Below, one piece after another: positions 27,864 through 37,389 of a stretch of DNA of 64,000 nt. Source of the DNA: JAAYJM01 sp964498585 (GTDB lineage Bacteria; Bacteroidota; Ignavibacteria; Kapaibacteriales; UBA2268); assembly GCA_964498585.1 (NCBI GenBank), contig CAZCHH010000005.1:31131-95130 (forward strand). Direction: 5' to 3'. The first letter of the stretch is position 1. Each line of letters opens with the position of its first letter. The notes under the pieces were generated by a model. The model had not been told where the DNA came from. It did no database searches and was given only the letters and a program-made list of their open reading frames with translations. The translations under genes and the position numbers were made by a program.

Positions 27864-28160
27864 ATTAACTCAACTTTCCTAGTTGATAAAATAAAGTAAA
27901 TATAGAGTAGTAGTGCATTACAAATAAAATAATATGCTTTAATCCTTAGAAAATACTACATTTATTAATAGGACTTTTTAACAGCTCCCCTGCCCCTCCT
28001 TGTTAGGAGGGGTATAAGAACTGTTCTGTGTTTTAGTATTCCCCTCCTAACAAGGAGGGGCAAGGGGAGGTGTATTTATTGTCTTTTTTACCACTTTTGT
28101 TCTTTTCTATATTATTTATATATTACAAACACTTATGACAACTAGGAAAGTTGAGTTAAT
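27864..28160. repeat. G element: nested inverted repeats (about 297 bp)
   Basis: Outer arms of 22 bp at 27864-27885 and 28139-28160 are perfect complements (core ACTCAACTTTCCTAGTTG / CAACTAGGAAAGTTGAGT). An inner inverted repeat spans 27985-28070 with GCCCCTCCTTGTTAGGAGGG and CCCCTCCTAACAAGGAGGGG, each arm also self-complementary. No ORF inside. Confidence 0.8.
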
Positions 28161-28163
28161 TAT

Positions 28164-28276
28164 TAACTTACCTTACGCATTCCCCTCTTGAGAGGGGAAT
28201 AAGAAAAGTGGATTAAAAAATGTATCTAAACTACACTTTTTCATTTCTCAAAAGAGCAATTGCGTAAGGTGAGCTA
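28164..28276. repeat. C element, copy 2
   Basis: Ends TTACCTTACGCATTCCCCTC and GCAATTGCGTAAGGTGAG. Same orientation as, and near-identical to, 18024-18135. It directly abuts the right arm of the G element. Confidence 0.85.
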
Positions 28277-28322
28277 TTAAATCCAATAACCTAATAACCT
28301 AATAACCTAATAACCCAACAAC

Positions 28323-29621
<1,299 letters not shown>

Positions 29622-29631
29622 TTAATAATAA

Positions 29632-29955
29632 TTAAATTATGCCTTGTAAACGGGCTTGAATTTGTGCTTTTGGAACAGCACCGATGATATTATCGACTAC
29701 TTCACCATTTTTAAAAATAAAAATTGATGGAATAGAGCGTATGCCATATTGTAAGGCAACTTTTTGATTATTATCAACATCAAGCTTGCATACTTTAAGC
29801 TTGCCATCTAATTCTTTTGCTAAATCTTCGATTATTGGAGCTATCATTCTGCAAGGTCCGCACCAGGTAGCCCAAAAATCGACTAATACCGGGATTGAGG
29901 ATTGCAATACCTCGTTATCAAAGCTATCGTCTGTTACGTGCAATAGTTCTGCCAT
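29632..29955 (-). CDS. trxA: Thioredoxin
   Basis: 107 residues, ATG at 29955. A single thioredoxin fold with the WCGPC redox motif (C32/C35) in VLVDFWATWCGPCRMIAPI and the cis-proline loop SIPSIFIFKNGEVV. Cytoplasmic disulfide reductase; no signal peptide. Likely operon: thiolase, trxA and eno run in the same direction with gaps of about 104 and 31 bp. Confidence 0.95.
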   Translation of the reverse strand: MAELLHVTDDSFDNEVLQSSIPVLVDFWATWCGPCRMIAPIIEDLAKELDGKLKVCKLDVDNNQKVALQYGIRSIPSIFIFKNGEVVDNIIGAVPKAQIQARLQGII

Positions 29956-30059
29956 TTCTTTTTCCTTTTTTTATATGTATAATAAATAAATTTTTCCTTT
30001 TTACTTTTACAAAAATATGAATAATATTTTTTACTTTTTCATTTTTATAAAACAATTTT

Positions 30060-31232
30060 TTAAATATTTTCTATAATCATTGCAACTGCCTCGCCACCTC
30101 CTATACAAAGAGTAGCGAGTCCAAATTTCTTGTTATAACGTTTTAATGCGTAAATTAATGTAGTTAAAATTCTGGCGCCGGATGCTCCAATCGGATGACC
30201 CAAAGAAACAGCACCGCCGTGTATATTCATTTTTTCAAAAGGAATAGAAAGTTCTTTATGAACTGCTATTGGGACGACAGCAAATGCCTCATTTATTTCA
30301 AATAAATCGATGTCTTGCAAACTCATTTTAGCTTTTTCCAATACTTTTTTTATAGCTCCAATAGGAGCAGTAGTAAACCATTCGGGCGCTTGTGAAAAAG
30401 AACAGTGAGCAATTATTTTTGCAATGGGTTTTTTCTTAAGTTTTTCTGCTTTTTCTTCAGAGCATACAATAATTGCAGCAGCCCCATCATTAATAGAAGA
30501 AGCATTTGCAGCAGTAATAGTTCCATCTTGCTTAAATACTGATTTCAATTTAGAAAATTTTTCAAAATCTGCTTTTCCGGGTTCTTCATCTTCACTAAAT
30601 AAAAATTTTTCCTTTTTTGTTTCTATTGAAACTGGAACAATTTCGTCTTTAAAAAATCCGCTTTTTTGAGCATCTAAAGCACGACTATAGCTTAATTTAG
30701 CAAACTCGTCTTGTTCTGTGCGGGAAATAGAATATTTTTCTGCACAAAGTTCTGCTGCACTCCCCATGTGGATATTATTATAAACGTCCCAAAGTCCATC
30801 ATGAATCATAGAATCAACAAGCTGGGTATTTCCCATTTTCAGTCCGTTCCTTGCATTGAAAAGCAAATATGGAGCTGATGACATTGATTCCTGTCCGCCA
30901 GCAATAACGATTTCAGCATCATTACATTTAATCGCCTGGTCGGCAAGCATAACGGCTTTAAGTCCGCTTCCACAAACTTTGTTTATTGTCAAGCATTGAA
31001 CGCTGTTTGGTAAACCAGCATAAATAGCTGCTTGTCGTGCAGGTGCCTGACCTGCGCCGGCAGTTAAAACCTGTCCCATTATAACATCAGAAATATCTTC
31101 TTTACTTAAATTTGCTCTTTTAATTGCTTCTACAATTACTTTTGCACCGATTTGGGGAGCAGAATAATTGGATAATCCACCAAGAAATGCACCTATCGGA
31201 GTTCTAACCGCGGATAAAATTACAGAATTCAT
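30060..31232 (-). CDS. Acetyl-CoA C-acetyltransferase (thiolase)
   Basis: 390 residues, ATG at 31232. Thiolase II signature: nucleophilic C87 in LTINKVCGSGLKAVM, then HGGAVSLGHPIGASGARIL with the active-site His, and LCIGGGEAVAMI with the second Cys. Condenses two acetyl-CoA or cleaves acetoacetyl-CoA (EC 2.3.1.9). Length typical. A separate HMG-CoA-lyase-like enzyme in this window would also yield acetoacetate, but the two genes are 30 kb apart. Confidence 0.93.
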   Translation of the reverse strand: MNSVILSAVRTPIGAFLGGLSNYSAPQIGAKVIVEAIKRANLSKEDISDVIMGQVLTAGAGQAPARQAAIYAGLPNSVQCLTINKVCGSGLKAVMLADQAIKCNDAEIVIAGGQESMSSAPYLLFNARNGLKMGNTQLVDSMIHDGLWDVYNNIHMGSAAELCAEKYSISRTEQDEFAKLSYSRALDAQKSGFFKDEIVPVSIETKKEKFLFSEDEEPGKADFEKFSKLKSVFKQDGTITAANASSINDGAAAIIVCSEEKAEKLKKKPIAKIIAHCSFSQAPEWFTTAPIGAIKKVLEKAKMSLQDIDLFEINEAFAVVPIAVHKELSIPFEKMNIHGGAVSLGHPIGASGARILTTLIYALKRYNKKFGLATLCIGGGEAVAMIIENI

Positions 31233-31869
31233 TTTTTCTTTATTTCTTCATTCGTTTAAAAAATAACAAGTTAATACCTTAATTTTAAAGCAAAAACCTG
31301 AAAGAGTATATTATTTTATTAATTTTAAGTTGTTAAAAAACAGTTTTAAACCAAAAATAACATCACCATTTCTATGAGTAAAAATAATAAATTTAATTCT
31401 AAAATCAAAAATAAAACTGATTCATTCAAATTTTAATCTGCCTGTATTTTATTAAGGAATGCTATTGAAATATTGTGATTTTCGAATATCATTGTTTTCA
31501 GTGTTCTTTGAGATTTTTCCACTGAAAACACTAAAAGGAAAAATTATTTAAATAGAGAGAAATAAAATACATAAGTAAGCGTGGTCTTACTTCTGTCTGA
31601 ACTGTGATTTTTGTGATTTATTTGATTAAGATGATTAAGAAATAAAATCATCTCTTAATCATAAAAATCAAACAAATCATAGTTCAAGACAAAAATAAAT
31701 TTGCTTTGTATTAAAAATATAATTAATTTGAAATATTGAAAAAACAAAATATTTGAAAGGAAAAGCTATTTAAATATAGTGAAATAAAATAAATATGTAA
31801 GCGTGGTCTTACTTGCGTTCTAATTTAAGAAATAAATACTTTACTTTTATTCATAGTTAGGAGCTATCT
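31233..31869. other. Intergenic spacer with direct and inverted repeats
   Basis: Two direct copies of GTAAGCGTGGTCTTACTT, each preceded by a TTTAAATA-x-AG-x-GAAATAAAATA context, are at about 31540-31593 and 31783-31828. Between them lies an inverted repeat at 31595-31690. No gene was seen. Confidence 0.6.
31595..31690. repeat. I element: inverted repeat of GTGATTTTTGTGATTTATTT type
   Basis: Left arm GTCTGAACTGTGATTTTTGT then GATTTATTTGATTAAGATGA; right arm AATCATAAAAATCAAACAAA then TCATAGTTCAAGAC is its imperfect complement. About 96 bp in all. Confidence 0.7.
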
Positions 31870-33396
31870 ATGAAAATTTTTATTAAAATCATTGTTTTAA
31901 TTACATTAATTTGTTATGCAAAACAATTACAAGCTCAGATAATTCCAAAAGATACAATGAAGTTGTTTTTTGGAAAAAACAGTGCATCCTGTGAAATGTT
32001 TCTTTCTGAAAGCAAACTTTACATCTCTACAAAAAAACCTGCCTACACCAAAGAAGTCAAAATTGACACCATCCGTTATAGCATAACAGTCAATATCTAC
32101 ACTGACTTTTCAAAAAAAGTCCAAATTGTAGGGCAAGAAGAGCCAATGCAAGTAAAGGAATTTGACAAAGAAAACAAGCAAATAGTGCTTGAATTAAACG
32201 ATTCAAGAACAAGCATATCAAAAGTCAATTTAAATGATGGAAAAGTGATAAGCTACACTCTCAATACCGGCAAGCAAATTTCAGACTCTTACGGTTGGGT
32301 TTCATCAATTAGCATCCCATCGGAACCTTCTTCAGAAGGCACAACCTACTATTATCCAGTAGAACTTTCTTTCGAATGTGTAAACAGCAACAAAACTCTT
32401 GGAGATGAAATCCAAATGCCTCTTGGTTTGGTTAGCGCGGCAGGATTTGAAAATCCAAGAGGAGAGGATGAATTGGAAGTCAAAATAGTATCTCTAACTC
32501 GGCGTGCATTCAAGGAAAGCGGCGGATTTAATGTAATTGCTCCTTATATGCAAATAACAAGCTCTGCCGATGAATCTTACAACAGAATGAGAATCCAAGA
32601 TGTTCATTGTGCTTATGATTGGGTTTTTCCCACAACTGTCCTATACTCTATGAAAGATTATCCGACCGGCACTCCCTATCCGTATGCTTATCACAATGCA
32701 TCTGTGCTTTGTAATGGCGTGCCAAATCCTAGCAAGCAATTTCAGTTAGCTAGGGAAGCTACTCATGTAATGGATTCGGCTCAAAATTGGAGGAGAATTG
32801 GGATATGTTATTCTTACGATACTAACTATGCCGATACTCGAGGTGCGCCGATAGTTTATCTCATTCAATCGGATTCCACTTATTTCGTTACTTCTTATAT
32901 CGCTCCGTCAATTTCTGGGGAGTTCTACCCGTCATATCAACTATTGGCTCTGCGGGACAAAAACAACTCCTATATTGCCTTCTCCAAACAATCTTCAAAA
33001 AATCCTGCCGCCCTCTTCTACAACGACGCTTCCATAGAGCGAATCTCAAATGACACAACTCTCTATCGCATCAACATTCCCAACTATTTCACTCTTGAGT
33101 GGAAGACTGATTCCATATATAGCGATGTTCAGGAAGCAGTTCTCATCAAAAAAGAAATTAATTTTTATCCAAATCCTGCAAATAATATTCTAAATATATA
33201 CTTTAATTCATTAAATATATCTAATACAAAAATTACAATTTTAAATACATTTGGGAATAAAGTTAAAGAAATAAACTTCAATAGCATTGAAAATGAATTT
33301 AAGATAAATATTTCTGAATTACCAGTTGGTATTTATATTATAGTATTAACAGCAAAAGATTTTTCTCAAAGCCAGAAATTAGTAATAATAAGGTAG
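31870..33396 (+). CDS. T9SS type A sorting-domain protein, unknown body
   Basis: 508 residues. TAGGAG sits about 6 bp before the ATG. The signal peptide is MKIFIKIIVLITLICYAKQLQA. The middle is beta-rich and not recognisable to me. The final ~75 residues are a T9SS type A domain (INFYPNPANNILNIYFNS, ILNTFGNKVKEINF, ISELPVGIYIIVL). The region around 32300-33100 is less AT-biased than its flanks. First gene of the accessory island that continues into the TA modules. Confidence 0.8.
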   Translation: MKIFIKIIVLITLICYAKQLQAQIIPKDTMKLFFGKNSASCEMFLSESKLYISTKKPAYTKEVKIDTIRYSITVNIYTDFSKKVQIVGQEEPMQVKEFDKENKQIVLELNDSRTSISKVNLNDGKVISYTLNTGKQISDSYGWVSSISIPSEPSSEGTTYYYPVELSFECVNSNKTLGDEIQMPLGLVSAAGFENPRGEDELEVKIVSLTRRAFKESGGFNVIAPYMQITSSADESYNRMRIQDVHCAYDWVFPTTVLYSMKDYPTGTPYPYAYHNASVLCNGVPNPSKQFQLAREATHVMDSAQNWRRIGICYSYDTNYADTRGAPIVYLIQSDSTYFVTSYIAPSISGEFYPSYQLLALRDKNNSYIAFSKQSSKNPAALFYNDASIERISNDTTLYRINIPNYFTLEWKTDSIYSDVQEAVLIKKEINFYPNPANNILNIYFNSLNISNTKITILNTFGNKVKEINFNSIENEFKINISELPVGIYIIVLTAKDFSQSQKLVIIR

Positions 33397-33408
33397 CTTT
33401 AACAATAT

Positions 33409-33442
33409 ACTCATCCGATGACTGGGAAGTCATCGGATGAGT
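33409..33442. terminator. Hairpin after the 31870 gene
   Basis: ACTCATCCGATGACT, loop GGGA, AGTCATCGGATGAGT: a near-perfect 15-bp stem followed by A-rich sequence, 13 bp after the stop. Confidence 0.6.
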
Positions 33443-33452
33443 AAAAAATAAA

Positions 33453-33490
33453 AAGACGCCACTCTTTCCAATGGTGGCGTTTTCTTTTAT
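33453..33490. repeat. F element, copy 1 (hairpin flanking TA modules)
   Basis: AAAGACGCCACTCTTTCCAA then TGGTGGCGTTTTCTTTTA. The GACGCCAC/GTGGCGTT stem followed by TTTTCTTTT makes it terminator-like. Copies 2 and 3 are at 34181-34219 and 34733-34775. Confidence 0.8.
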
Positions 33491-33566
33491 TCTCAATTTT
33501 TCTAAAATATTATATTTTTATTTTCGTTTAAAACTAATAGTATATAAAATAATTAAATTTAAAATT

Positions 33567-33773
33567 ATGAATGATGAAGTTTTATATAGCCAAATATCTG
33601 CATTACCTTTTAATCTAAAAAATGAATTAATTGATTATATGGAGTTTTTAATTAGTAAATATACTCCTAAAGATGAAAAGCTACATCCCAAAGCTGGCTG
33701 TATGAAAGGAATGTTTGTAATGTCAGATGATTTCAATGATGAACTTGATTGTTTTAAAGAATACGTCCAATGA
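33567..33773 (+). CDS. VapB-type antitoxin (DUF2281-like)
   Basis: 68 residues from the ATG at 33567; the longer upstream reading is not supported. The N-terminal EVLYSQISALPFNLKNELID resembles DUF2281 antitoxins that pair with PIN toxins, and the C-terminal acidic part would wrap the toxin. Its TGA overlaps the vapC ATG (ATGA). Confidence 0.8.
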   Translation: MNDEVLYSQISALPFNLKNELIDYMEFLISKYTPKDEKLHPKAGCMKGMFVMSDDFNDELDCFKEYVQ

Positions 33774-34168
33774 AACTATTATTAGATACGCAGGCATTTA
33801 TTTGGTTTGTAGAAAATGATTGGAATTTACCTCATAAAGTTAAAAATGCTATTGAACTGCCTCAGAATACAATAATTATTAGCATAGCTTCTCTTTGGGA
33901 AATGACAATTAAAATAAGTATAGGTAAATTGAAATTAAATTTTAGATTAGAAGAAATGTTCGAACAAATAACTAATAATGGTTTTACTCTATTACCAATA
34001 CTACCAAAACATCTATTTCAATTAAGCAACCTTCCAATGCATCACAACGACCCTTTCGACAGATTAATTATTGCTCAGGCGAAAAGCGAAAATATGCCTG
34101 TAGTTACTTCTGATGATAAATTCAGCGAATATAGTATTACAAGAATTTGGAAAAATACTTTAGAATAA
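33770..34168 (+). CDS. vapC: VapC-like PIN-domain toxin
   Basis: 132 residues. PIN-domain acidic residues are visible: D6 in MKLLLDTQAFIW, E near IASLWEMTIKIS, and D/D in HHNDPFDRLIIAQAKSENMP with VVTSDDKF. By family it is an Mg-dependent ribonuclease cutting tRNA or rRNA, held in check by the overlapping antitoxin. This is the only TA pair in the island that looks intact. Confidence 0.9.
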   Translation: MKLLLDTQAFIWFVENDWNLPHKVKNAIELPQNTIIISIASLWEMTIKISIGKLKLNFRLEEMFEQITNNGFTLLPILPKHLFQLSNLPMHHNDPFDRLIIAQAKSENMPVVTSDDKFSEYSITRIWKNTLE

Positions 34169-34180
34169 TTTTTTTCAAAC

Positions 34181-34219
34181 AAAAAACGCCACCCTTTTTC
34201 CAAGCTTGGCGTTTTCTTT
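34181..34219. repeat. F element, copy 2
   Basis: AAAAAACGCCACCCTTTTTC then CAAGCTTGGCGTTTTCTTT. It lies between the convergent vapC and relE-like genes and could terminate both. Confidence 0.8.
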
Positions 34220-34228
34220 ACACAAATA

Positions 34229-34500
34229 TTAATTATAAGCTTCTTTTCTGTGCCTTACAATCATTATATTAATATTGTTTTCATCATCATATATTTCAAA
34301 ACCACTCTATAATCTCCAATTCTTATGCGATAATCATTATAAGACCCTTTTAATTTCTTACATCCTAAAGGTCTTGGATTTTCTGCTAAAGCTAAGATTT
34401 TTTGAGAAATACGATTTAACAATGATTTATCAAATTTGTTCAACTCTTTTTCAGCAGTTTCTTCGATGAATATTTCATACAACTTGTTTTTCATTGACAT
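34229..34500 (-). pseudogene. RelE/ParE-family toxin, frameshifted near the C-terminus
   Basis: Open reading from ATG 34500 gives 78 residues ending KYMMMKTILI. Up to IRIGDYRVV it is a normal RelE/ParE toxin (IFIEETAEKELNKFDKSLLN, GCKKLKGSYNDYRIRIGDYR). Adding one T in the GTTTT run near 34303-34308 restores EIYDDENNINIMIVRHRKEA and a stop at 34229, giving the usual 90 residues. The lost tail normally carries catalytic and ribosome-contact residues, so the product is probably inactive, unless the missing base is a sequencing error. Overlaps the antitoxin gene by 26 bp. Confidence 0.8.
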
Positions 34501-34678
34501 ATTCAGAAAATTTTCTAAATTTTAATGGTCGCTTTCTTGCTTCCTTTAAATATGCTATGTCCTCATCGTCTTCAATTTTTTCTATTATTTCATTAAATAT
34601 ATCAATATCAATAACTGCTGCAATAGCTTTATTATCACGGTAGATATAATCTGGTTTTATTTTTGAAACTGTTAACAT
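34475..34678 (-). CDS. RelB/Phd-type antitoxin
   Basis: 67 residues from the ATG at 34678, which has AGGAAAAG just upstream; the longer in-frame extension to 34756 runs through an F repeat and is rejected. MLTVSKIKPDYIYRDNKAIA with AVIDIDIFNEIIEKIEDDED matches short RelB/Phd-like antitoxins. It precedes and overlaps the frameshifted RelE-like gene. Confidence 0.75.
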   Translation of the reverse strand: MLTVSKIKPDYIYRDNKAIAAVIDIDIFNEIIEKIEDDEDIAYLKEARKRPLKFRKFSEYVNEKQVV

Positions 34679-34732
34679 CTTTTCCTCGTTTTTTTTCAAA
34701 TATAAAAATAACAAATTTATTCTAAAACACCA

Positions 34733-34775
34733 AAAAAAACGCCACCCTTTTTCCAAGTGTGTCGTTTTCTTTTAT
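34733..34775. repeat. F element, copy 3
   Basis: AAAAAAACGCCACCCTTTTT then CCAAGTGTGTCGTTTTCTTT. It lies between the divergent starts of two antitoxin genes, where no terminator is needed. Confidence 0.8.
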
Positions 34776-34850
34776 TCAAAACAATTGATAAGTATAAAAT
34801 AATTAATCAAAAAAACGTTTTTAATTCTTTTATAATTATACTAATTAGTT

Positions 34851-35072
34851 ATGCAAGTAATTAATAAAATATCAAATTTACAGTATGAACTTCTTAAATT
34901 AAATGCAAATAACATTACTGAAGAAGATTTGATTGAAATAAAAAAAATGTTAGCCGCGTATTTTGCAAATAAGCTCGATTCTTCTTTTGATACATTTTAC
35001 GAAAGTGAAAGCTTAAATCCTGATATTTTACAAAGTTTGGCTAATGAACATAACAGAGTATCAATCTTATGA
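34851..35072 (+). CDS. Small antitoxin-like protein preceding a PIN gene
   Basis: 73 residues, ATG 34851. MQVINKISNLQYELLKLNAN and the helix EEDLIEIKKMLAAYFANKLD look like the small helical antitoxins that precede COG1569-type PIN toxins. The TGA overlaps the next ATG (35069-35072), the usual coupling. The partner is broken. Confidence 0.6.
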   Translation: MQVINKISNLQYELLKLNANNITEEDLIEIKKMLAAYFANKLDSSFDTFYESESLNPDILQSLANEHNRVSIL

Positions 35073-35212
35073 AAGTAGTCATTGATACTAATGTAATTAT
35101 TTCTTCAATCGGTAAGTTTTCTCCCAATAGAAATATTTTTATGCTATACTAAAGAATAAAATTGATTTATGCATTTCAAATGAAGTACTTTTTGAGTATA
35201 GTGAAGTATTAA
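35069..35212 (+). pseudogene. COG1569-type PIN toxin, frameshifted and truncated
   Basis: Reads MKVVIDTNVIISSIGKFSPN then NIFMLY and a stop. Adding one T in the ATTTTTA run near 35137-35141 restores YAILKNKIDLCISNEVLFEYSEVL, the standard PIN text (first Asp D6 and middle Glu). The gene then ends abruptly at the left end of the insertion sequence at 35213. No C-terminal PIN part is found beyond the element. Confidence 0.75.
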
Positions 35213-35235
35213 GGGTCACATCAAAAAATTGGGGA

Positions 35236-36195
35236 TTAGGCAAATAATTTGTGTACCCTAAATAAAAAGAAACTCCTATCTACTACTCCCCGTAAATTGG
35301 CTCTAAATAATTTTAGCTTCGAATTAAATGACTCGGCATTCGCGTTTGTATTCCGATTTATAAAAAAATTCAATATATTTGATAAATTACTTCGTATTGT
35401 GTAGGATACTGTATTAAACTCTTTAATTTTTAATGTTTCTGTCTTTTTTATCCAATCGTTTAGCAATTGTTCTGCTTCACCCTTGCTTGTTCGTTCGTAT
35501 ATGTTTCTAAGTTCCATTACGTGATTATATCCAATTTGTAATTCAGGATAATAACGAAAAAGAAGGTCTGTTCGCTCTCTTTGATTTTGAGTCCATTCTG
35601 TCGGTTTCTTACAAAGTATATATCTACAGCGGGCTAACAATTGTTTCATCGTATCTCCATTTGACAATTCTTACGGCTTATATTTCTTCCCTGCTTTCTT
35701 GGCGGTTTATATGTTTTCATTCTCTTGGTCTAATGCTTCCCAACGATACTTTATTCGTAGGTGCTGCAATGCCTCTATTGCTAAACGAATTACATGAAAT
35801 CTATCTGTTACTAAAATTGCGTCCGGAAAGGATTGTCTAACTGATGATTCCATATTGTTTGCCATATCCATTGTTACTTCCTTTACTTTTTTACGCTCCT
35901 CTATTAATTTTTTTGTTAATACTTCTACTATGTCTTTCGTTTATGTTCCTTTGATTGAAGCTACTAATGTTCCTTTCTTGCCTTTGCCATCTTTATTGGT
36001 AACAAATGTGTATAATTCGCCTTGTGATAGTGATAATTCATCTATACTTAAATGTGGACCTATGTTTTCCTTAAATAGCATATAATCTTCTGAATGCTCT
36101 TTTTGAGACCAACTTTCATATCCGCTAGTTTGCTTCTTATAATGACGGCGTGCCATATTGGCTGGTATGCATAGATTCTTAGCTATCTGACTTAT
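35236..36195 (-). pseudogene. ISL3/ISAon1-like DDE transposase with three nonsense codons
   Basis: One reading frame is maintained from about 36195 to the stop at 35236 but is interrupted by TAA codons at 35941-35943, 35707-35709 and 35671-35673. The DDE residues are still recognisable: LSIDELSLSQGELYTFV (first D), AILVTDRFHVIRLAIEA (second D), NTNANAESFNSKLKLFRANL (E), the ISL3 pattern. Inactive. Confidence 0.8.
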
Positions 36196-36211
36196 CGGTT
36201 CCTCTCGAGTA

Positions 36212-36570
36212 TCAATCTGTTGATTTTAAAAAATCCGATAGTTCTTTCGTTATTTTTGAACCTTCAGCTATAAACGTATAATCATTTTGTATCTCACTTT
36301 TGGTTTGCTTGTTACGCCAGTGGCTACGCTTTATCCTTAAGTAAACAGCTTTCCCGCGTATCGGGAAATCCTGGATTGTCTTTTCTGCATAGAAACCTTT
36401 TGATTCATACTGGGTACTATCATAAGCAGATGGTATCTGATTTATCTCTTCTAAATATGTGTATATAACTTTTTCTTTACTATCTTTATTTTCTATTTCT
36501 TCTATTTTTGTTATAGAAAATAATCAAGTAGCCCGGTGGGTAATAACATTTGCAATAAATCTTTTTCCAT
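36212..36570 (-). pseudogene. ISAon1-like transposase N-terminal-region protein, frameshifted
   Basis: ATG at 36570 after AGGAAAG. MEKDLLQMLLPTGLLDYF runs into a stop. Adding one base near 36517 restores SITKIEEIENKDSKEKVIYT followed by RGKAVYLRIKRSHWRNKQTK and a stop at 36212. This is the small first ORF typical of ISAon1-type elements. Confidence 0.7.
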
Positions 36571-36633
36571 CTTTCCTCACTATTTTTTTACAAATATAAC
36601 TATTTTCCCTATTTATTTGATATGTCCCAACAT

Positions 36634-37029
36634 TCATCAGAATTAGACGGTTGTTAGGTATTAAAGACAGATGTTCCAAATTCTGAAATGAGCAAAGAAG
36701 TGATACATGACCGATATAAAGATTTAAATGATGTAGAGTTTACATTTATGACAATGAAGACGACATTAGAGGATTTGAAGCTCATATTTGTAAGTGAAGA
36801 GGAACAAACGCGTGGACATGTATTTGTAGTAGTGCTGGCATATGTGATTACGAAATACATAAGCGACGAATGTAAAGAATTAGGATATACACGGGCTCAT
36901 ATCATAGACAGTTTAGATAAGATACAGCAGTTTGAGTATGATTTAAAAAGTACAGTAATAAAAGCAGTATCAGAGCAATTATTACCATATCAACAAAATA
37001 TAATCAATAAATTGGGAATAAAATTGTAG
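36634..37029 (+). pseudogene. C-terminal fragment of an IS1634-like (IS4-superfamily) transposase
   Basis: An open frame from about 36634 with one TAG (36655-36657) in SSELDGC*VLKTDVPNS, then MSKEVIHDRYKDLNDVEFTF, TMKTTLEDLKLIF, RGHVFVVVLAYVI. The Y-K-D-L-x-x-V-E-x-x-F motif and RGHVFVV are hallmarks of the IS1634 transposase C-terminus. The 5' two thirds are missing. The end of the dead ISL3 element lies 5 bp away. Confidence 0.75.
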
Positions 37030-37030
37030 C

Positions 37031-37096
37031 TAAAAAGTGAGATAACATATTGACGACATAATGAATTGATTTATCAATATGTTACACCACTTTTTA
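37031..37096. repeat. Inverted repeat after the IS1634-like fragment
   Basis: Left arm TAAAAAGTGAGATAACATAT (from 37031) and right arm ATATGTTACACCACTTTTTA (to 37096) are complements with few mismatches. It may be an element end or a terminator. Confidence 0.6.
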
Positions 37097-37222
37097 CCTT
37101 TATTTTTGCTCGGAAGTTCAGTTAAAAGTGATTCTGAATGACAGAAAAAGAAAAGATATCAATGGTAACTCACAATTATAAGGATTTTAACTACAAGTTC
37201 TAATATATAACAACAATTTAAA

Positions 37223-37337
37223 TAACTCACCTTACGCAATTCAATTTTAAGATTTTAAAAAGTTAAGTTGATACACTATTTTCTTTTTTACACAAGTACA
37301 ATTCACCTCTCAAGAGGAGAATGCGTAATGTGAGTTA
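37223..37337. repeat. C element, copy 3 (reverse orientation, diverged)
   Basis: Ends ACTCACCTTACGCAATTC and GAGAATGCGTAATGTGAGTT. The CACCTCTCAAGAGGAGAATG segment is at the right end here, whereas in copies 1 and 2 it is at the left. Confidence 0.75.
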
Positions 37338-37389
37338 AATGAAACACCTTTATTTATTAAAAAATTTTTTAAAATATTTAAGGTCTATC

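Larger units (their letters stand above)
35213..36628 (-). mobile_element. Degenerate ISL3-type (ISAon1-like) insertion sequence
   Basis: About 1416 bp with imperfect terminal inverted repeats: left GGGTCACATCAAAAAATTGG, right (complement) GGGACATATCAAATAAATAG. Two genes run leftwards: an N-terminal-region protein (36570 to 36212) and a DDE transposase (about 36195 to 35236). Both are broken. The flanks (AGTATTAA and AACATTCA) show no clear target duplication, so the insertion is old or rearranged. Confidence 0.8.

Noticed and set aside
33471..33566. Upstream extension of the VapB-like antitoxin to a 100-residue protein
   Set aside because: The extension crosses the F hairpin and begins at a non-ATG codon with Phe/Ile-rich text; the ATG at 33567 fits the family length.
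34679..34756. Upstream extension of the RelB-like antitoxin
   Set aside because: It overlaps the F element copy 3 and precedes a proper ribosome-binding site and ATG at 34678.
36688..37029. Taken at first as a complete 113-residue gene
   Set aside because: Content is the C-terminal part of an IS1634-like transposase and the same frame continues upstream through a stop codon, so it is a fragment.
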